DNA of 64,000 bases from Pukyongiella litopenaei. Its GTDB lineage: Bacteria > Pseudomonadota > Alphaproteobacteria > Rhodobacterales > Rhodobacteraceae. The notes beneath the pieces were generated by a model that was given only the letters and a program-made list of their open reading frames with translations, did no database searches and was not told the origin of the DNA. Within the stretch, counting starts at the first letter, position 1. Every line of letters starts with the position of its first letter. Where the stretch lies: the NCBI RefSeq assembly GCF_003008555.2, contig NZ_CP027665.1, forward strand, positions 1,612,001 through 1,676,000, read 5' to 3'. Positions 52,533 through 61,069 of this stretch are shown here, piece by piece. The position numbers and the translations under genes are program-made.

Positions 52533-52734
52533 CCCGGCGCGGCCCCGTATTCGCGGAAAATCGCGCCCCGCGTGACCGATTTCAGCCGTGAGACACCCTG
52601 TCAGTTGTGGCGGGTGCAGCGATGTTCTATGTCCCGATCCTGTGAACAACGGGAGGATGGACGTTGCGTCACTTTCGCCCGGACATGCGCCGGCGTCACC
52701 GTCCTCCCCACAAGCTGGCAGAGGATCACAGCCC

Positions 52735-53910
52735 ATGACCAACGTAGTTATCGCATCCGCCGCACGCACCGGTGTCGGCAGCTTTGGCGGTTCGTTCGCC
52801 AACACCCCGGCCCATGACCTTGGCGCCGCCGTGCTGGAAGCCGTCGTCGAACGCGCCGGCATCGACAAGGCCGAGGTCAGCGAGACCATCCTGGGCCAGG
52901 TCCTGACCGCCGCGCAGGGTCAGAACCCGGCGCGCCAGGCGCATGTCAATGCCGGCCTGCCGGTCGACAGCTCGGCCTGGGGCATCAACCAGGTCTGCGG
53001 TTCCGGGCTGCGCGCCGTGGCGCTGGGCGCCCAGCACATCCAGCTCGGCGATGCCGATATCGTGGCCGCCGGCGGCCAGGAAAACATGACGCTCAGCCCC
53101 CATGCCGCGGCCCTGCGCGCCGGTCACAAGATGGGCGACATGAAATATATCGACACCATGATCCGCGACGGTCTCTGGGACGCGTTCAACGGCTATCACA
53201 TGGGCCAGACCGCCGAGAACGTGGCCGAGAAATGGCAGATCTCGCGCGAGCAGCAGGACGAGTTCGCCGTCGCCAGCCAGAACAAGGCGGAAGCCGCGCA
53301 GAAGGCCGGCAGGTTCGCGGATGAAATCGTGCCGTTCACCATCAAGACCCGCAAGGGCGAGATCGTGATGGACAAGGACGAATACATCCGCCACGGCGCC
53401 ACCATCGAGGCGATGCAGAAACTGCGCCCCGCCTTCACCCGGGACGGGTCGGTGACCGCCGCCAACGCGTCGGGCATCAATGACGGCGCGGCCGCGACGC
53501 TGCTGATGTCGGCCGAGAACGCCGACAAGCGCGGGATTGAGCCGCTGGCCCGAATCGCATCCTACGCCACCGCCGGCCTGGACCCGTCGATCATGGGCGT
53601 CGGCCCGATCCATGCCAGCCGCAAGGCGCTGGAAAAGGCCGGCTGGAAACCCGAGGATCTCGACCTCGTGGAAGCCAACGAAGCCTTTGCCGCACAGGCC
53701 TGCGCGGTGAACAAGGACATGGGCTGGGATCCGGCCATCGTGAACGTGAACGGCGGTGCCATCGCCATCGGCCACCCGATCGGCGCCTCGGGTTGCCGGG
53801 TGCTGAACACCCTGCTGTTCGAGATGAAACGCCGCGACGCCAAGAAAGGCCTCGCCACCCTGTGCATTGGCGGCGGCATGGGTGTTGCCATGTGCGTCGA
53901 ACGCGACTAA
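52735..53910 (+). CDS. phaA: Acetyl-CoA C-acetyltransferase (beta-ketothiolase)
   Basis: 391 residues from the ATG at 52735 with an AGAGGA site; the frame is open further upstream (to 52588) without support. Catalytic residues: Cys in [10 protein letters not shown], His in GHPIGASG and Cys in [11 protein letters not shown]. It condenses two acetyl-CoA to acetoacetyl-CoA for polyhydroxybutyrate or related pathways. The 202-base gap upstream shows no confident promoter. phaB follows after 80 bases with a hairpin between them. Confidence 0.94.
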   Translation: MTNVVIASAARTGVGSFGGSFANTPAHDLGAAVLEAVVERAGIDKAEVSETILGQVLTAAQGQNPARQAHVNAGLPVDSSAWGINQVCGSGLRAVALGAQHIQLGDADIVAAGGQENMTLSPHAAALRAGHKMGDMKYIDTMIRDGLWDAFNGYHMGQTAENVAEKWQISREQQDEFAVASQNKAEAAQKAGRFADEIVPFTIKTRKGEIVMDKDEYIRHGATIEAMQKLRPAFTRDGSVTAANASGINDGAAATLLMSAENADKRGIEPLARIASYATAGLDPSIMGVGPIHASRKALEKAGWKPEDLDLVEANEAFAAQACAVNKDMGWDPAIVNVNGGAIAIGHPIGASGCRVLNTLLFEMKRRDAKKGLATLCIGGGMGVAMCVERD

Positions 53911-53918
53911 CAGAATAT

Positions 53919-53943
53919 GGGCGCGCAAGATAGTTGCGCGCCC
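53919..53943. repeat. 10-bp inverted repeat (hairpin) between phaA and phaB
   Basis: A perfect 10-bp stem (GGGCGCGCAA with its complement) closes a 5-base loop, 9 bases after the phaA stop. It is followed by only a short T-run (CTTT), so it is more likely an mRNA-stabilising or attenuating element than a full terminator. Confidence 0.6.
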
Positions 53944-53990
53944 GAATCTTTACCGGCAACGATGTTGCCCAGGCAATTCTGGAGACCCAT

Positions 53991-54713
53991 ATGTCCCGTA
54001 CAGCTCTCGTCACCGGTGGCAGCCGCGGTATCGGCGCCGCGATTTCCAAGGCGTTGAAGGACGCCGGCTATTCCGTCGCCGCCACATATGCCGGCAATGA
54101 CGAAGCCGCCGCCAAGTTCACCGGGGAAACCGGCATCAAGACCTTCAAGTGGAACGCGGCGGATTACGAGGCAAGCAAGGCCGGCATCGCCCAGGTCGAG
54201 GCCGATCTGGGCCCCGTCGACGTGGTTGTCGCCAATGCCGGCATCACCCGCGACGCGCCGTTCCACAAGATGACCCCGGAGCAGTGGCAGGAGGTGATCG
54301 ACACCAACCTGACCGGCGTGTTCAACACCGTGCACCCGGTCTGGCCGGGTATGCGCGACCGCAAGTTCGGCCGGGTGATCGTGATCAGCTCGATCAACGG
54401 CCAGAAAGGCCAGTTCGCGCAGGTCAACTATGCCGCCACCAAGGCCGGCGATCTGGGCATCGTGAAATCGCTGGCGCAGGAAGGCGCCCGCGCCGGCATC
54501 ACCGCCAACGCGATCTGCCCCGGCTATATCGCCACCGACATGGTCATGGCCGTGCCGGAAAAGGTGCGCGAGGCGATCATCGGCCAGATCCCGGCCGGCC
54601 GTCTCGGCGAACCCGAGGAAATCGCGCGCTGCGTTGTGTTCCTCGCCTCTGACGATGCGGGCTTCATCAACGGCTCCACCATCTCGGCCAATGGCGGGCA
54701 ATTCTTCGTCTGA
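53991..54713 (+). CDS. phaB: Acetoacetyl-CoA reductase
   Basis: 240 residues from the ATG at 53991. Short-chain dehydrogenase: GGSRGIGAAI (NADPH loop), VANAGIT, catalytic Tyr/Lys in VNYAATKAG, and 'PGYIATDMVM', which is typical of PhaB. It reduces acetoacetyl-CoA to (R)-3-hydroxybutyryl-CoA for PHB synthesis. No PHA synthase is in the window. Confidence 0.93.
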   Translation: MSRTALVTGGSRGIGAAISKALKDAGYSVAATYAGNDEAAAKFTGETGIKTFKWNAADYEASKAGIAQVEADLGPVDVVVANAGITRDAPFHKMTPEQWQEVIDTNLTGVFNTVHPVWPGMRDRKFGRVIVISSINGQKGQFAQVNYAATKAGDLGIVKSLAQEGARAGITANAICPGYIATDMVMAVPEKVREAIIGQIPAGRLGEPEEIARCVVFLASDDAGFINGSTISANGGQFFV

Positions 54714-54735
54714 GCCACGGACGGATCCGCATGGC

Positions 54736-54769
54736 GGGGCCGGAGAGCGATCTCCGGCCCCTTCGTTTT
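54736..54769 (+). terminator. Intrinsic terminator after phaB
   Basis: A perfect 11-bp GC-rich stem (54736-54746 with 54751-54761) with a GCGA loop is followed by TTCGTTTT. It lies 22 bases after the phaB stop and should end the phaAB transcript. Confidence 0.9.
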
Positions 54770-54880
54770 GCGGCTGACGCGTCGCGCCGGCCCCGCCGGC
54801 CGGGTTTCCGGCCGGGCGCGGGTTGACGCGGTGCCGTCGCCGGGCGAACGCTACGGCTTCACCGAGATGGAAGACCTGCC

Positions 54881-55750
54881 ATGACCCGCCGCGGAGCCAC
54901 GTTTACCGGATTTGTCGCGATCCTGCTCTGGGCGCTGCTGGCGCTGCTGACCGTGGGCAGCGCACCGACCCCGCCGCTGCTGCTGAATGCCATCTGTTTC
55001 GGCATCGGCGGCGGGCTGGGGCTGATCTGGGTCGCCGCCAGCGGCGAGCTGGGCAAGCTGCGGCAGGTGCCGGTCGGGGTCTATGTCTTTGGCGCGGCCG
55101 GGCTGTTCGGCTATCACGCGCTCTATTTCTCGGCGCTGCGGCTTGCGCCACCCGCGCAGGCCGGCCTGATCGCCTATCTCTGGCCGCTGCTGATCGTGCT
55201 GTTTTCCGGCCTGCTGCCCGGCGAAACGCTGCGGCGCGGCCATCTCGCGGGGGCGCTGCTCGGCTTTGCCGGCGCGGCCCTGATCCTGAGCGGCGCCGGC
55301 GGGCTGGGGTTCCGCACCGCCTATCTGCCGGGCTACGGCATGGCGCTGCTCTGCGCGTTGACATGGTCGGGCTATTCGGTGCTGTCGCGGCGGCTGGGCC
55401 AGGTGCCTACGGCCTCGGTCGCCGTGTTCTGCCTGGCCTCGGCGGCGCTGTCGGCGCTGCTGCACCTGTGGATCGAGCCCACCGTCTGGCCACGGGGCGC
55501 GATCGGCTGGGGGGCCACGCTGGCGCTGGGGCTCGGCCCCGTCGGGCTGGCCTTCTATGTCTGGGACATCGGGGTCAAACGTGGCGACATCCAGCTGCTG
55601 GGCACCGCGTCCTATGCCGCGCCGCTCATGTCCACCCTCATTCTGGTCATTACGGGGATCGCCGCGCCGTCATGGGCGCTGGGCGCTGCCGCGGCGCTGA
55701 TCACGGCCGGCGCGCTGGTTGCGGCGCGCGCCAGCCTGCGCCACGCCTAG
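54881..55750 (+). CDS. DMT-superfamily (EamA-type) transporter
   Basis: 289 residues with about ten hydrophobic helices in two EamA-type halves ('GYHALYFSALRLAPPAQAGLIAYLWPLLIVLFSGLL' in the first; 'LGTASYAAPLMSTLILV' in the second). Resembles the YddG/aromatic amino acid exporter group, but the substrate cannot be told from sequence. It shares its last four bases (CTAG) with the convergent DUF465 gene. Confidence 0.88.
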   Translation: MTRRGATFTGFVAILLWALLALLTVGSAPTPPLLLNAICFGIGGGLGLIWVAASGELGKLRQVPVGVYVFGAAGLFGYHALYFSALRLAPPAQAGLIAYLWPLLIVLFSGLLPGETLRRGHLAGALLGFAGAALILSGAGGLGFRTAYLPGYGMALLCALTWSGYSVLSRRLGQVPTASVAVFCLASAALSALLHLWIEPTVWPRGAIGWGATLALGLGPVGLAFYVWDIGVKRGDIQLLGTASYAAPLMSTLILVITGIAAPSWALGAAAALITAGALVAARASLRHA

Positions 55751-55911
55751 GAAGACAATCGTTCGATTTCTTCCTTCAGTTTCAGCTTCTGCTTCTTGAG
55801 ATCGGCCAGCTGCAGCCCGTCGATACCGGGTGCCCGCTGGGCTTCTTCCACTTTGACACTCAGTGCCTGGTGCTTCCTTTTCAGTTCCTCCAGATGCGAG
55901 CCAACGCTCAT
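55747..55911 (-). CDS. DUF465 (YdcH) family small protein
   Basis: 54 residues from the ATG at 55911 (GAGGA site). Almost entirely coiled coil ('HLEELKRKHQALSVKVEEAQRAP', 'LADLKKQKLKLKEEIERL'), matching the DUF465/YdcH family common in alphaproteobacteria. Function unknown. The stop codon lies on a CTAG that also ends the opposite gene. Confidence 0.85.
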   Translation of the reverse strand: MSVGSHLEELKRKHQALSVKVEEAQRAPGIDGLQLADLKKQKLKLKEEIERLSS

Positions 55912-55987
55912 GGAATCCTCCTCTGAACAAGTTGCCGAACGATATGAGCATATCCACGACCGGCTGTCACGCCACGAAATGCGCCGA

Positions 55988-56749
55988 TCATCCGGGCCAG
56001 CCGATCGGCGCGCCATCGCGCAGGACGGCGGCGATCCGCGCGGTATAGTCCTTGCCCTGCGGCAACCCGGCCCCGGCGTCATGCATCGCGACCGCCGCGT
56101 GCATCCGGAACTGCCCGCGGCCATCCTTGCGCGCGCGCAGAATCACCAGGCCGGGTGCGTCACCCTGTCGCGCGCAAAGCGGCAGGATCTCGACCGAGCC
56201 CAACCGCCCGGCACAGCCCGCCAGCATCTCGGGCAGCCGTTCGGCACGCTGGATCATGTGCAGCAGGCCACGCGGCGCCAGCCGGCGGGCGGCCACGGCG
56301 ATCCAGTCGCCAAGCGGCGTTTCCCCGCCCAGCGCCACCCGCCGGCCGCCGTCCCGCGCGGGGCTATGGGCACCGGCGACGAAATAGGGCGGGTTGGCGA
56401 TGACATGATCGAAACGCAGTTGCCGCAGATCCGGGGGCAGTGCGCCAAGGTCGGCCTCGGTCACCGCCAGTTCGACCCCGTTTTCCGCCGCATTGCGCCG
56501 CGCCAGCCCGGCATAGCGGTGCTGAAGCTCGACCCCGGTCAGCTCCAGCCCCGGCACGCGGGCGGCAAGCGCGAGACTGGCCGCGCCCGCACCGCATCCC
56601 AGTTCGAGCACCGACTGCCCCGCCCGCGCCGGCACGCTGGCCGCCAGCAGCAGCGGATCGACCCCGGCGCGATAGCCGCGGCGCGGCTGCCAGAGATGGA
56701 ACCGGCCACCGAGAAACGCGTTGCGCGTCAGGTCGGCGTCGCCGGTCAT
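55988..56749 (-). CDS. tRNA1(Val) N6-adenine methyltransferase-like protein (TrmN6/YfiC)
   Basis: 253 residues. 'QPRRGYRAGVDPLLLAASV' at the start and the SAM motif 'VLELGCGAGAASLALA', followed by the adenine-N6 catalytic NPPY ('FDHVIANPPYF'), match the YfiC/TrmN6 family that modifies A37 of tRNA-Val in enterobacteria. Target in this organism is inferred only by family. The start overlaps the DUF2007 gene by four bases. Confidence 0.85.
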   Translation of the reverse strand: MTGDADLTRNAFLGGRFHLWQPRRGYRAGVDPLLLAASVPARAGQSVLELGCGAGAASLALAARVPGLELTGVELQHRYAGLARRNAAENGVELAVTEADLGALPPDLRQLRFDHVIANPPYFVAGAHSPARDGGRRVALGGETPLGDWIAVAARRLAPRGLLHMIQRAERLPEMLAGCAGRLGSVEILPLCARQGDAPGLVILRARKDGRGQFRMHAAVAMHDAGAGLPQGKDYTARIAAVLRDGAPIGWPG

Positions 56750-56967
56750 GAATACGCGCCCAGCGCGATCCCGTTGTCCCGCATGACCCGCGCGGCGCGG
56801 TCGTAATCCTGCGTGCGCACCATCATCCGGCGCGGGAAAATGCCGATTCCGCCTTCGAGAATGCTCATATTTACGTCCATCTGAAAGCAGTCTATATCCT
56901 CGCCCTGAAGAAGGGCGGACGCAAAGGCCATGACGGTCGGGTCGGTGCTGCGGAACAGTTCCTTCAT
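56746..56967 (-). CDS. DUF2007 family protein
   Basis: 73 residues from the ATG at 56967. It matches the small DUF2007 fold ('LFRSTDPTVMAFASALLQGEDIDCF', 'RRMMVRTQDYDRAARVM'), a ferredoxin-like putative signalling/PII-like domain. In Rhodobacterales it often lies beside ispB, as here (divergent, 55 bases away). Function unknown. Confidence 0.85.
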   Translation of the reverse strand: MKELFRSTDPTVMAFASALLQGEDIDCFQMDVNMSILEGGIGIFPRRMMVRTQDYDRAARVMRDNGIALGAYS

Positions 56968-57022
56968 GTGTGGGGATGTAAGGGCAGGGCGCAGCTTAGT
57001 CGAGCCTTGCAACGGGAAACGA

Positions 57023-58021
57023 ATGGACACCACCGCGATCGCCAAACCACATGACCGGCTGGCAGAGCTGCTGGCGGATGACATGGGCGCCGTGAATGCC
57101 CTGATCCGCGACCGCATGGCGTCGGAACATGCCCCGCGCATTCCCGAGGTGACCGCGCATCTGGTCGAGGCCGGCGGCAAACGGCTGCGGCCGATGCTGA
57201 CGCTGGCGGCCGCGCGGATGTGCGGCTATCGCGGAGCGGATCACGTCAAGCTGGCGGCGACGGTCGAGTTCATCCATACCGCGACGCTGCTGCATGACGA
57301 CGTGGTGGACGAGAGCGCCCAGCGGCGCGGACGCCCAACCGCGAACCTGTTGTGGGACAACCAGTCGAGCGTGCTGGTGGGCGACTACCTGTTTGCCCGG
57401 TCGTTCCAGCTGATGGTCGAGACCGGCTCGCTGCGGGTGCTGGATATCCTGTCCAACGCGGCGGCCACCATCGCCGAGGGCGAAGTGCTGCAACTGAGCG
57501 CGGCCAGCGACCTGCGCACCGACGAAGCGGTCTATCTGCAGGTCGTGCGCGGCAAGACGGCGGCGTTGTTTTCCGCCGCCACCCAGGTGGGCGGCGTGAT
57601 CTCGGGGGCGCCCGAGCCGCATGTGCAGGCCCTGTTCGACTATGGCGACGCGCTGGGGATCGCCTTCCAGATCGCCGATGACCTGCTGGATTATCAGGGT
57701 GACGCGACCGCCACCGGCAAGAATGTCGGCGACGATTTCCGCGAACGCAAGCTGACCCTGCCGCTGATCAAGGCGGTGGCGAGGGCCGATGCCGACGAAC
57801 GCGCATTCTGGGTGCGGACCATCGAGAAGGGCCGCCAGCAGGAAGGCGATCTGGATCATGCGCTGAAGCTGCTGCACCGTCACGGCGCGCTGGCGGACAC
57901 CCGTGCCGACGCGATGGCCTGGGCCGATCGCGCGCGGGCCGCCCTGTCGGCCCTGCCCGATCATCCGATCCGCAACCTGCTCGACGACCTGGCCGATTAT
58001 GTGGTGGCCCGGCTGGCCTGA
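57023..58021 (+). CDS. ispB: Polyprenyl diphosphate synthase (ubiquinone side chain, IspB-like)
   Basis: 332 residues from the ATG at 57023. The two aspartate-rich motifs are visible: LLHDDVVDE and IADDLLDY, with GGKRLRPML at the N-terminal substrate site. It makes the long isoprenoid tail of quinones (deca- or octaprenyl; the length is not readable here). Convergent with uppP with 12 bases between. Confidence 0.93.
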   Translation: MDTTAIAKPHDRLAELLADDMGAVNALIRDRMASEHAPRIPEVTAHLVEAGGKRLRPMLTLAAARMCGYRGADHVKLAATVEFIHTATLLHDDVVDESAQRRGRPTANLLWDNQSSVLVGDYLFARSFQLMVETGSLRVLDILSNAAATIAEGEVLQLSAASDLRTDEAVYLQVVRGKTAALFSAATQVGGVISGAPEPHVQALFDYGDALGIAFQIADDLLDYQGDATATGKNVGDDFRERKLTLPLIKAVARADADERAFWVRTIEKGRQQEGDLDHALKLLHRHGALADTRADAMAWADRARAALSALPDHPIRNLLDDLADYVVARLA

Positions 58022-58033
58022 TATCCCGGTGGC

Positions 58034-58849
58034 TCAGCCGGAATAGGCGATCACCAGCAGCACCACGCCCAGCAGCACGCGATACAGCACATAGGGCGTA
58101 AAGCTGACCGAGCGCAGCAGGCGCATCATGAGCTTCAGCGCCAGCAGCGCCGAGCCAAAGGCCAGCGCGGCGGCGATGGCGCCGTCACGCAGCACGGCGC
58201 CGTTCGCATGGGCCACCGCGTCGGCCCCCAGCAGCACCCCCGACGCGGCGATGGTCGGGATCGACATCAGCATCGCGATCCTTGCCGCATCCTCGCGCCC
58301 GTAACCCAGCCGCCGCCCGCCGGTGATGGTGATCCCGGACCGGGACGTGCCGGGGATCAGCGCCAGCACCTGCCACAGCCCCATGATGAGAGCGTGTTTC
58401 AGGCTCCAGTCGTCGAACCGCCCGGTTTCGGCGCCGGTGCGGTCCGCCCACCACAGCACGATCCCAAAGCCCAGCATGGCCCAGCCGATCACCGCCACCG
58501 ACCGCAGCGCCTCGGTCAGCCCGGTGAATTTCAGCAGCGCGCCCGCGATCACCACCGGCACGGTCGCCACGATCAGGCCCAGCGCCAGCCGCGCCCCCGG
58601 CGTGTCCGCCCGCCCGGTCAGCAGCCGGGGCAGCCCCGCCAGCCCCATGCGCACGTCGGCCCAGAAATACAGGACCACCGCGCCCAGCGTGCCCACATGC
58701 ACCGCCACGTCGATGGCCAGCCCCTGATCTTCGAGGCCGGTGAGCCCCGGCAGCAGAATCAGATGCCCCGACGACGACACCGGCAGGAACTCGGTCACCC
58801 CCTGGATCAGGGCGACGAGGATCAGTTGAAACAGGGGCATCGGGGGCAT
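58034..58849 (-). CDS. uppP: Undecaprenyl-diphosphate phosphatase
   Basis: 271 residues (ATG at 58849; ATG at 58840 possible). Signature segments 'GVTEFLPVSSSGHLIL' and 'PGTSRSG' with several membrane helices identify UppP/BacA, which recycles the C55 lipid carrier of cell-wall synthesis. Divergent from gltD. Confidence 0.95.
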   Translation of the reverse strand: MPPMPLFQLILVALIQGVTEFLPVSSSGHLILLPGLTGLEDQGLAIDVAVHVGTLGAVVLYFWADVRMGLAGLPRLLTGRADTPGARLALGLIVATVPVVIAGALLKFTGLTEALRSVAVIGWAMLGFGIVLWWADRTGAETGRFDDWSLKHALIMGLWQVLALIPGTSRSGITITGGRRLGYGREDAARIAMLMSIPTIAASGVLLGADAVAHANGAVLRDGAIAAALAFGSALLALKLMMRLLRSVSFTPYVLYRVLLGVVLLVIAYSG

Positions 58850-59070
58850 CCCTTCGGGCGGCTTTCACGTCGGAAACGGTATCAAGCCCTTGGCTTGAAA
58901 AGAAAAGAGCGATTTTAGGTCCGCATCGTTCCTTATATTTGTTGCGCAACGCGCGGGATTCGCGGTAAACGAAGCCAGCCACCCGATATATTGGTCACGT
59001 CTGCTGACCTATCTACAGACCTGAATGACACACCCCGCGCCGGTCCGGCGCGAGAAAGGGAGAGCCACCC
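58850..59070. promoter_or_regulatory. Divergent region between uppP and gltD
   Basis: 221 bases, AT-richer from about 58885 to 58945. It includes a perfect 10-bp palindrome GTTGCGCAAC at 58941-58950 that could be an operator for either gene. I could not assign promoters with confidence. Confidence 0.4.
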
Positions 59071-60507
59071 TTGGCAAAGCAACCGATGCTGAAATTCGTG
59101 CAGATCGATCGCGATATGCCGGAGAAGCGGGCAGCCGACAATCGCCGCGAGGATTTCCACGAGATCTATGCCGAATTCGCGCGCGCCAAGGCGGCGGAAC
59201 AGGCCAGCCGCTGCAGCCAGTGCGGCGTGCCTTATTGCCAGAGCCACTGCCCGCTGCACAACAACATTCCCGACTGGCTGCGCATGACCGCCGAGGGCCG
59301 CCTGCGCGAAGCCTATGAACTGAGCCAGGCCACCAACACCTTTCCCGAGATCTGCGGCCGCATCTGCCCGCAGGACCGGCTGTGCGAAGGCAATTGCGTG
59401 ATCGAACAGTCGGGGCATGGCACCGTCACCATCGGCGCGGTCGAAAAATACATCACCGATACCGCGTGGGAACAGGGCTGGGTTGAGCCGCCCGCACCGG
59501 TCTCGGAACGGCCCGAGAGCGTCGGCATCATCGGCGCCGGCCCCGGCGGTCTGGCCGCGGCGGACCGGCTGCGCCGCGCCGGCATCCAGGTCACGGTATA
59601 TGACAGCCACGACCGCGCCGGCGGCCTGATGACCTATGGCATCCCCGGCTTCAAGCTGGAGAAAGACGTGGTCCTGCGCCGCAACCGGCAGCTCGAGGAC
59701 GGTGGCGTGCGCCTGGTGCTGAACTGCACGGTGGGGCGCGACATCCCCTTCGACGAGATCCGCGGGAAACATGACGCGGTCATCATCGCCACCGGCGTCT
59801 ACAAGTCGCGCGACCTGGAGATGCCCGGCAGCGGGCAGGACGGGATCGAGAAGGCCATCGACTATCTCACCGCGTCCAACCGCAAGAGCTTTGGCGACGC
59901 GGTGGTCGATTTTGACAGCGGGCGGCTGAACGCCCATGGCCGCAAGGTGGTCGTGATCGGCGGCGGCGACACGGCGATGGATTGCGTGCGCACCGCGATC
60001 CGGCAGGGGGCGGACAGCGTGAAATGCCTCTATCGCCGCGACCGGCTGAACATGCCCGGATCGCAGCGCGAGGTCGCCAATGCCGAGGAAGAAGGCGTGA
60101 TCTTCGAATGGCTCAGCGCGCCCCGGGGCTTTGCCGGCGACGGGCAGGTCACCGGCGTGATGGTGCAGCGGATGCGCCTGGGGGCCCCCGATGCCTCGGG
60201 CCGGCAATCGCCCGAGGTGATCGAGGGCGCGGATTATGTGGAAGAGGCCGACCTGGTGATCAAGGCGCTGGGTTTCGAACCCGAAGACCTGCCGACCCTG
60301 TGGGATCAGCCGGACCTGCCCGTGACCCGCTGGGGAACCATCAAGGCGCAGTTCACCACCGGCGAAACCGATCTTCCGGGGGTCTATGCGGTCGGCGACA
60401 TCGTGCGCGGCGCATCGCTGGTAGTCTGGGCCATCCGCGACGGGCGCGACTGCGCCGACGCGATCCTGGACAAGCTGGGCGCGGCATCCGCGATGGCGGC
60501 GGAATAG
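59071..60507 (+). CDS. gltD: Glutamate synthase (NADPH) small subunit
   Basis: 478 residues from a TTG at 59071 with a GGGAGAG site; ATG at 59086 would give a slightly shorter protein. Two cysteine clusters for [4Fe-4S] centres (CSQCGVPYCQSHCP and CGRICPQDRLCEGNC), an FAD site (GIIGAGPGGLAAA) and an NADPH site (VIGGGDTAMDCVR). It supplies electrons to GltB for making glutamate from glutamine and 2-oxoglutarate. Confidence 0.95.
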   Translation: MAKQPMLKFVQIDRDMPEKRAADNRREDFHEIYAEFARAKAAEQASRCSQCGVPYCQSHCPLHNNIPDWLRMTAEGRLREAYELSQATNTFPEICGRICPQDRLCEGNCVIEQSGHGTVTIGAVEKYITDTAWEQGWVEPPAPVSERPESVGIIGAGPGGLAAADRLRRAGIQVTVYDSHDRAGGLMTYGIPGFKLEKDVVLRRNRQLEDGGVRLVLNCTVGRDIPFDEIRGKHDAVIIATGVYKSRDLEMPGSGQDGIEKAIDYLTASNRKSFGDAVVDFDSGRLNAHGRKVVVIGGGDTAMDCVRTAIRQGADSVKCLYRRDRLNMPGSQREVANAEEEGVIFEWLSAPRGFAGDGQVTGVMVQRMRLGAPDASGRQSPEVIEGADYVEEADLVIKALGFEPEDLPTLWDQPDLPVTRWGTIKAQFTTGETDLPGVYAVGDIVRGASLVVWAIRDGRDCADAILDKLGAASAMAAE

Positions 60508-60613
60508 CCCGGAACCCTGCCCGGATCTTTGTCCGGCACCCTGCCCGACCCCCGTGGCACGGCACCACCGACAGGGCGGCATCGCCGCCGGTCGAATTCG
60601 AGAAAGTGATGAC

Positions 60614-61069
60614 ATGAGCGAGACGGGAACGACGACCGGCAAATGCCTCTGCGGCGCGGTCAGCTATCGGCTCGAAACCGCGCCCGATCACATCGACGCC
60701 TGCCATTGCAGCATGTGCCGGCGGTTCTCGGGCGGCATCGAGCTCGGGATCGAGGTGCCGCCGGGCGGCATCACCTGGCAGGGCGAGGATTTCATCCGCA
60801 CCTTCGCCAGTTCCGACTGGGCCGAACGCGGGTTCTGTTCCCGCTGCGGATCGAGCCTGTTCTGGCGGATGACCGCCCCCGGCCCGGCGCAGGGCCTGCT
60901 GAGCCTCAGCGCCGGAACGCTGGATTCGTTTGCGGGGCTGGAGCTGACGACCGAGATCTATATCGACCACAAACCGGCGGCCTATGCCATGGCCGGCGAA
61001 ACCAGGAAAATGACCGAGGCCGAGGTGATCGCTGCCTTTGCCCCTCCGTCCGAAGGAGAGAGCCAATGA
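60614..61069 (+). CDS. GFA (glutathione-dependent formaldehyde-activating / CENP-V-like) family protein
   Basis: 151 residues from the ATG at 60614. Zinc-binding cysteines in KCLCGAVSY, CHCSMCRR and FCSRCGSSLFW define the GFA family. Members bind glutathione adducts or zinc only; the exact reaction is unclear here. It lies between gltD (106 bases) and gltB (four-base overlap), so it is translationally coupled to gltB. Confidence 0.88.
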   Translation: MSETGTTTGKCLCGAVSYRLETAPDHIDACHCSMCRRFSGGIELGIEVPPGGITWQGEDFIRTFASSDWAERGFCSRCGSSLFWRMTAPGPAQGLLSLSAGTLDSFAGLELTTEIYIDHKPAAYAMAGETRKMTEAEVIAAFAPPSEGESQ

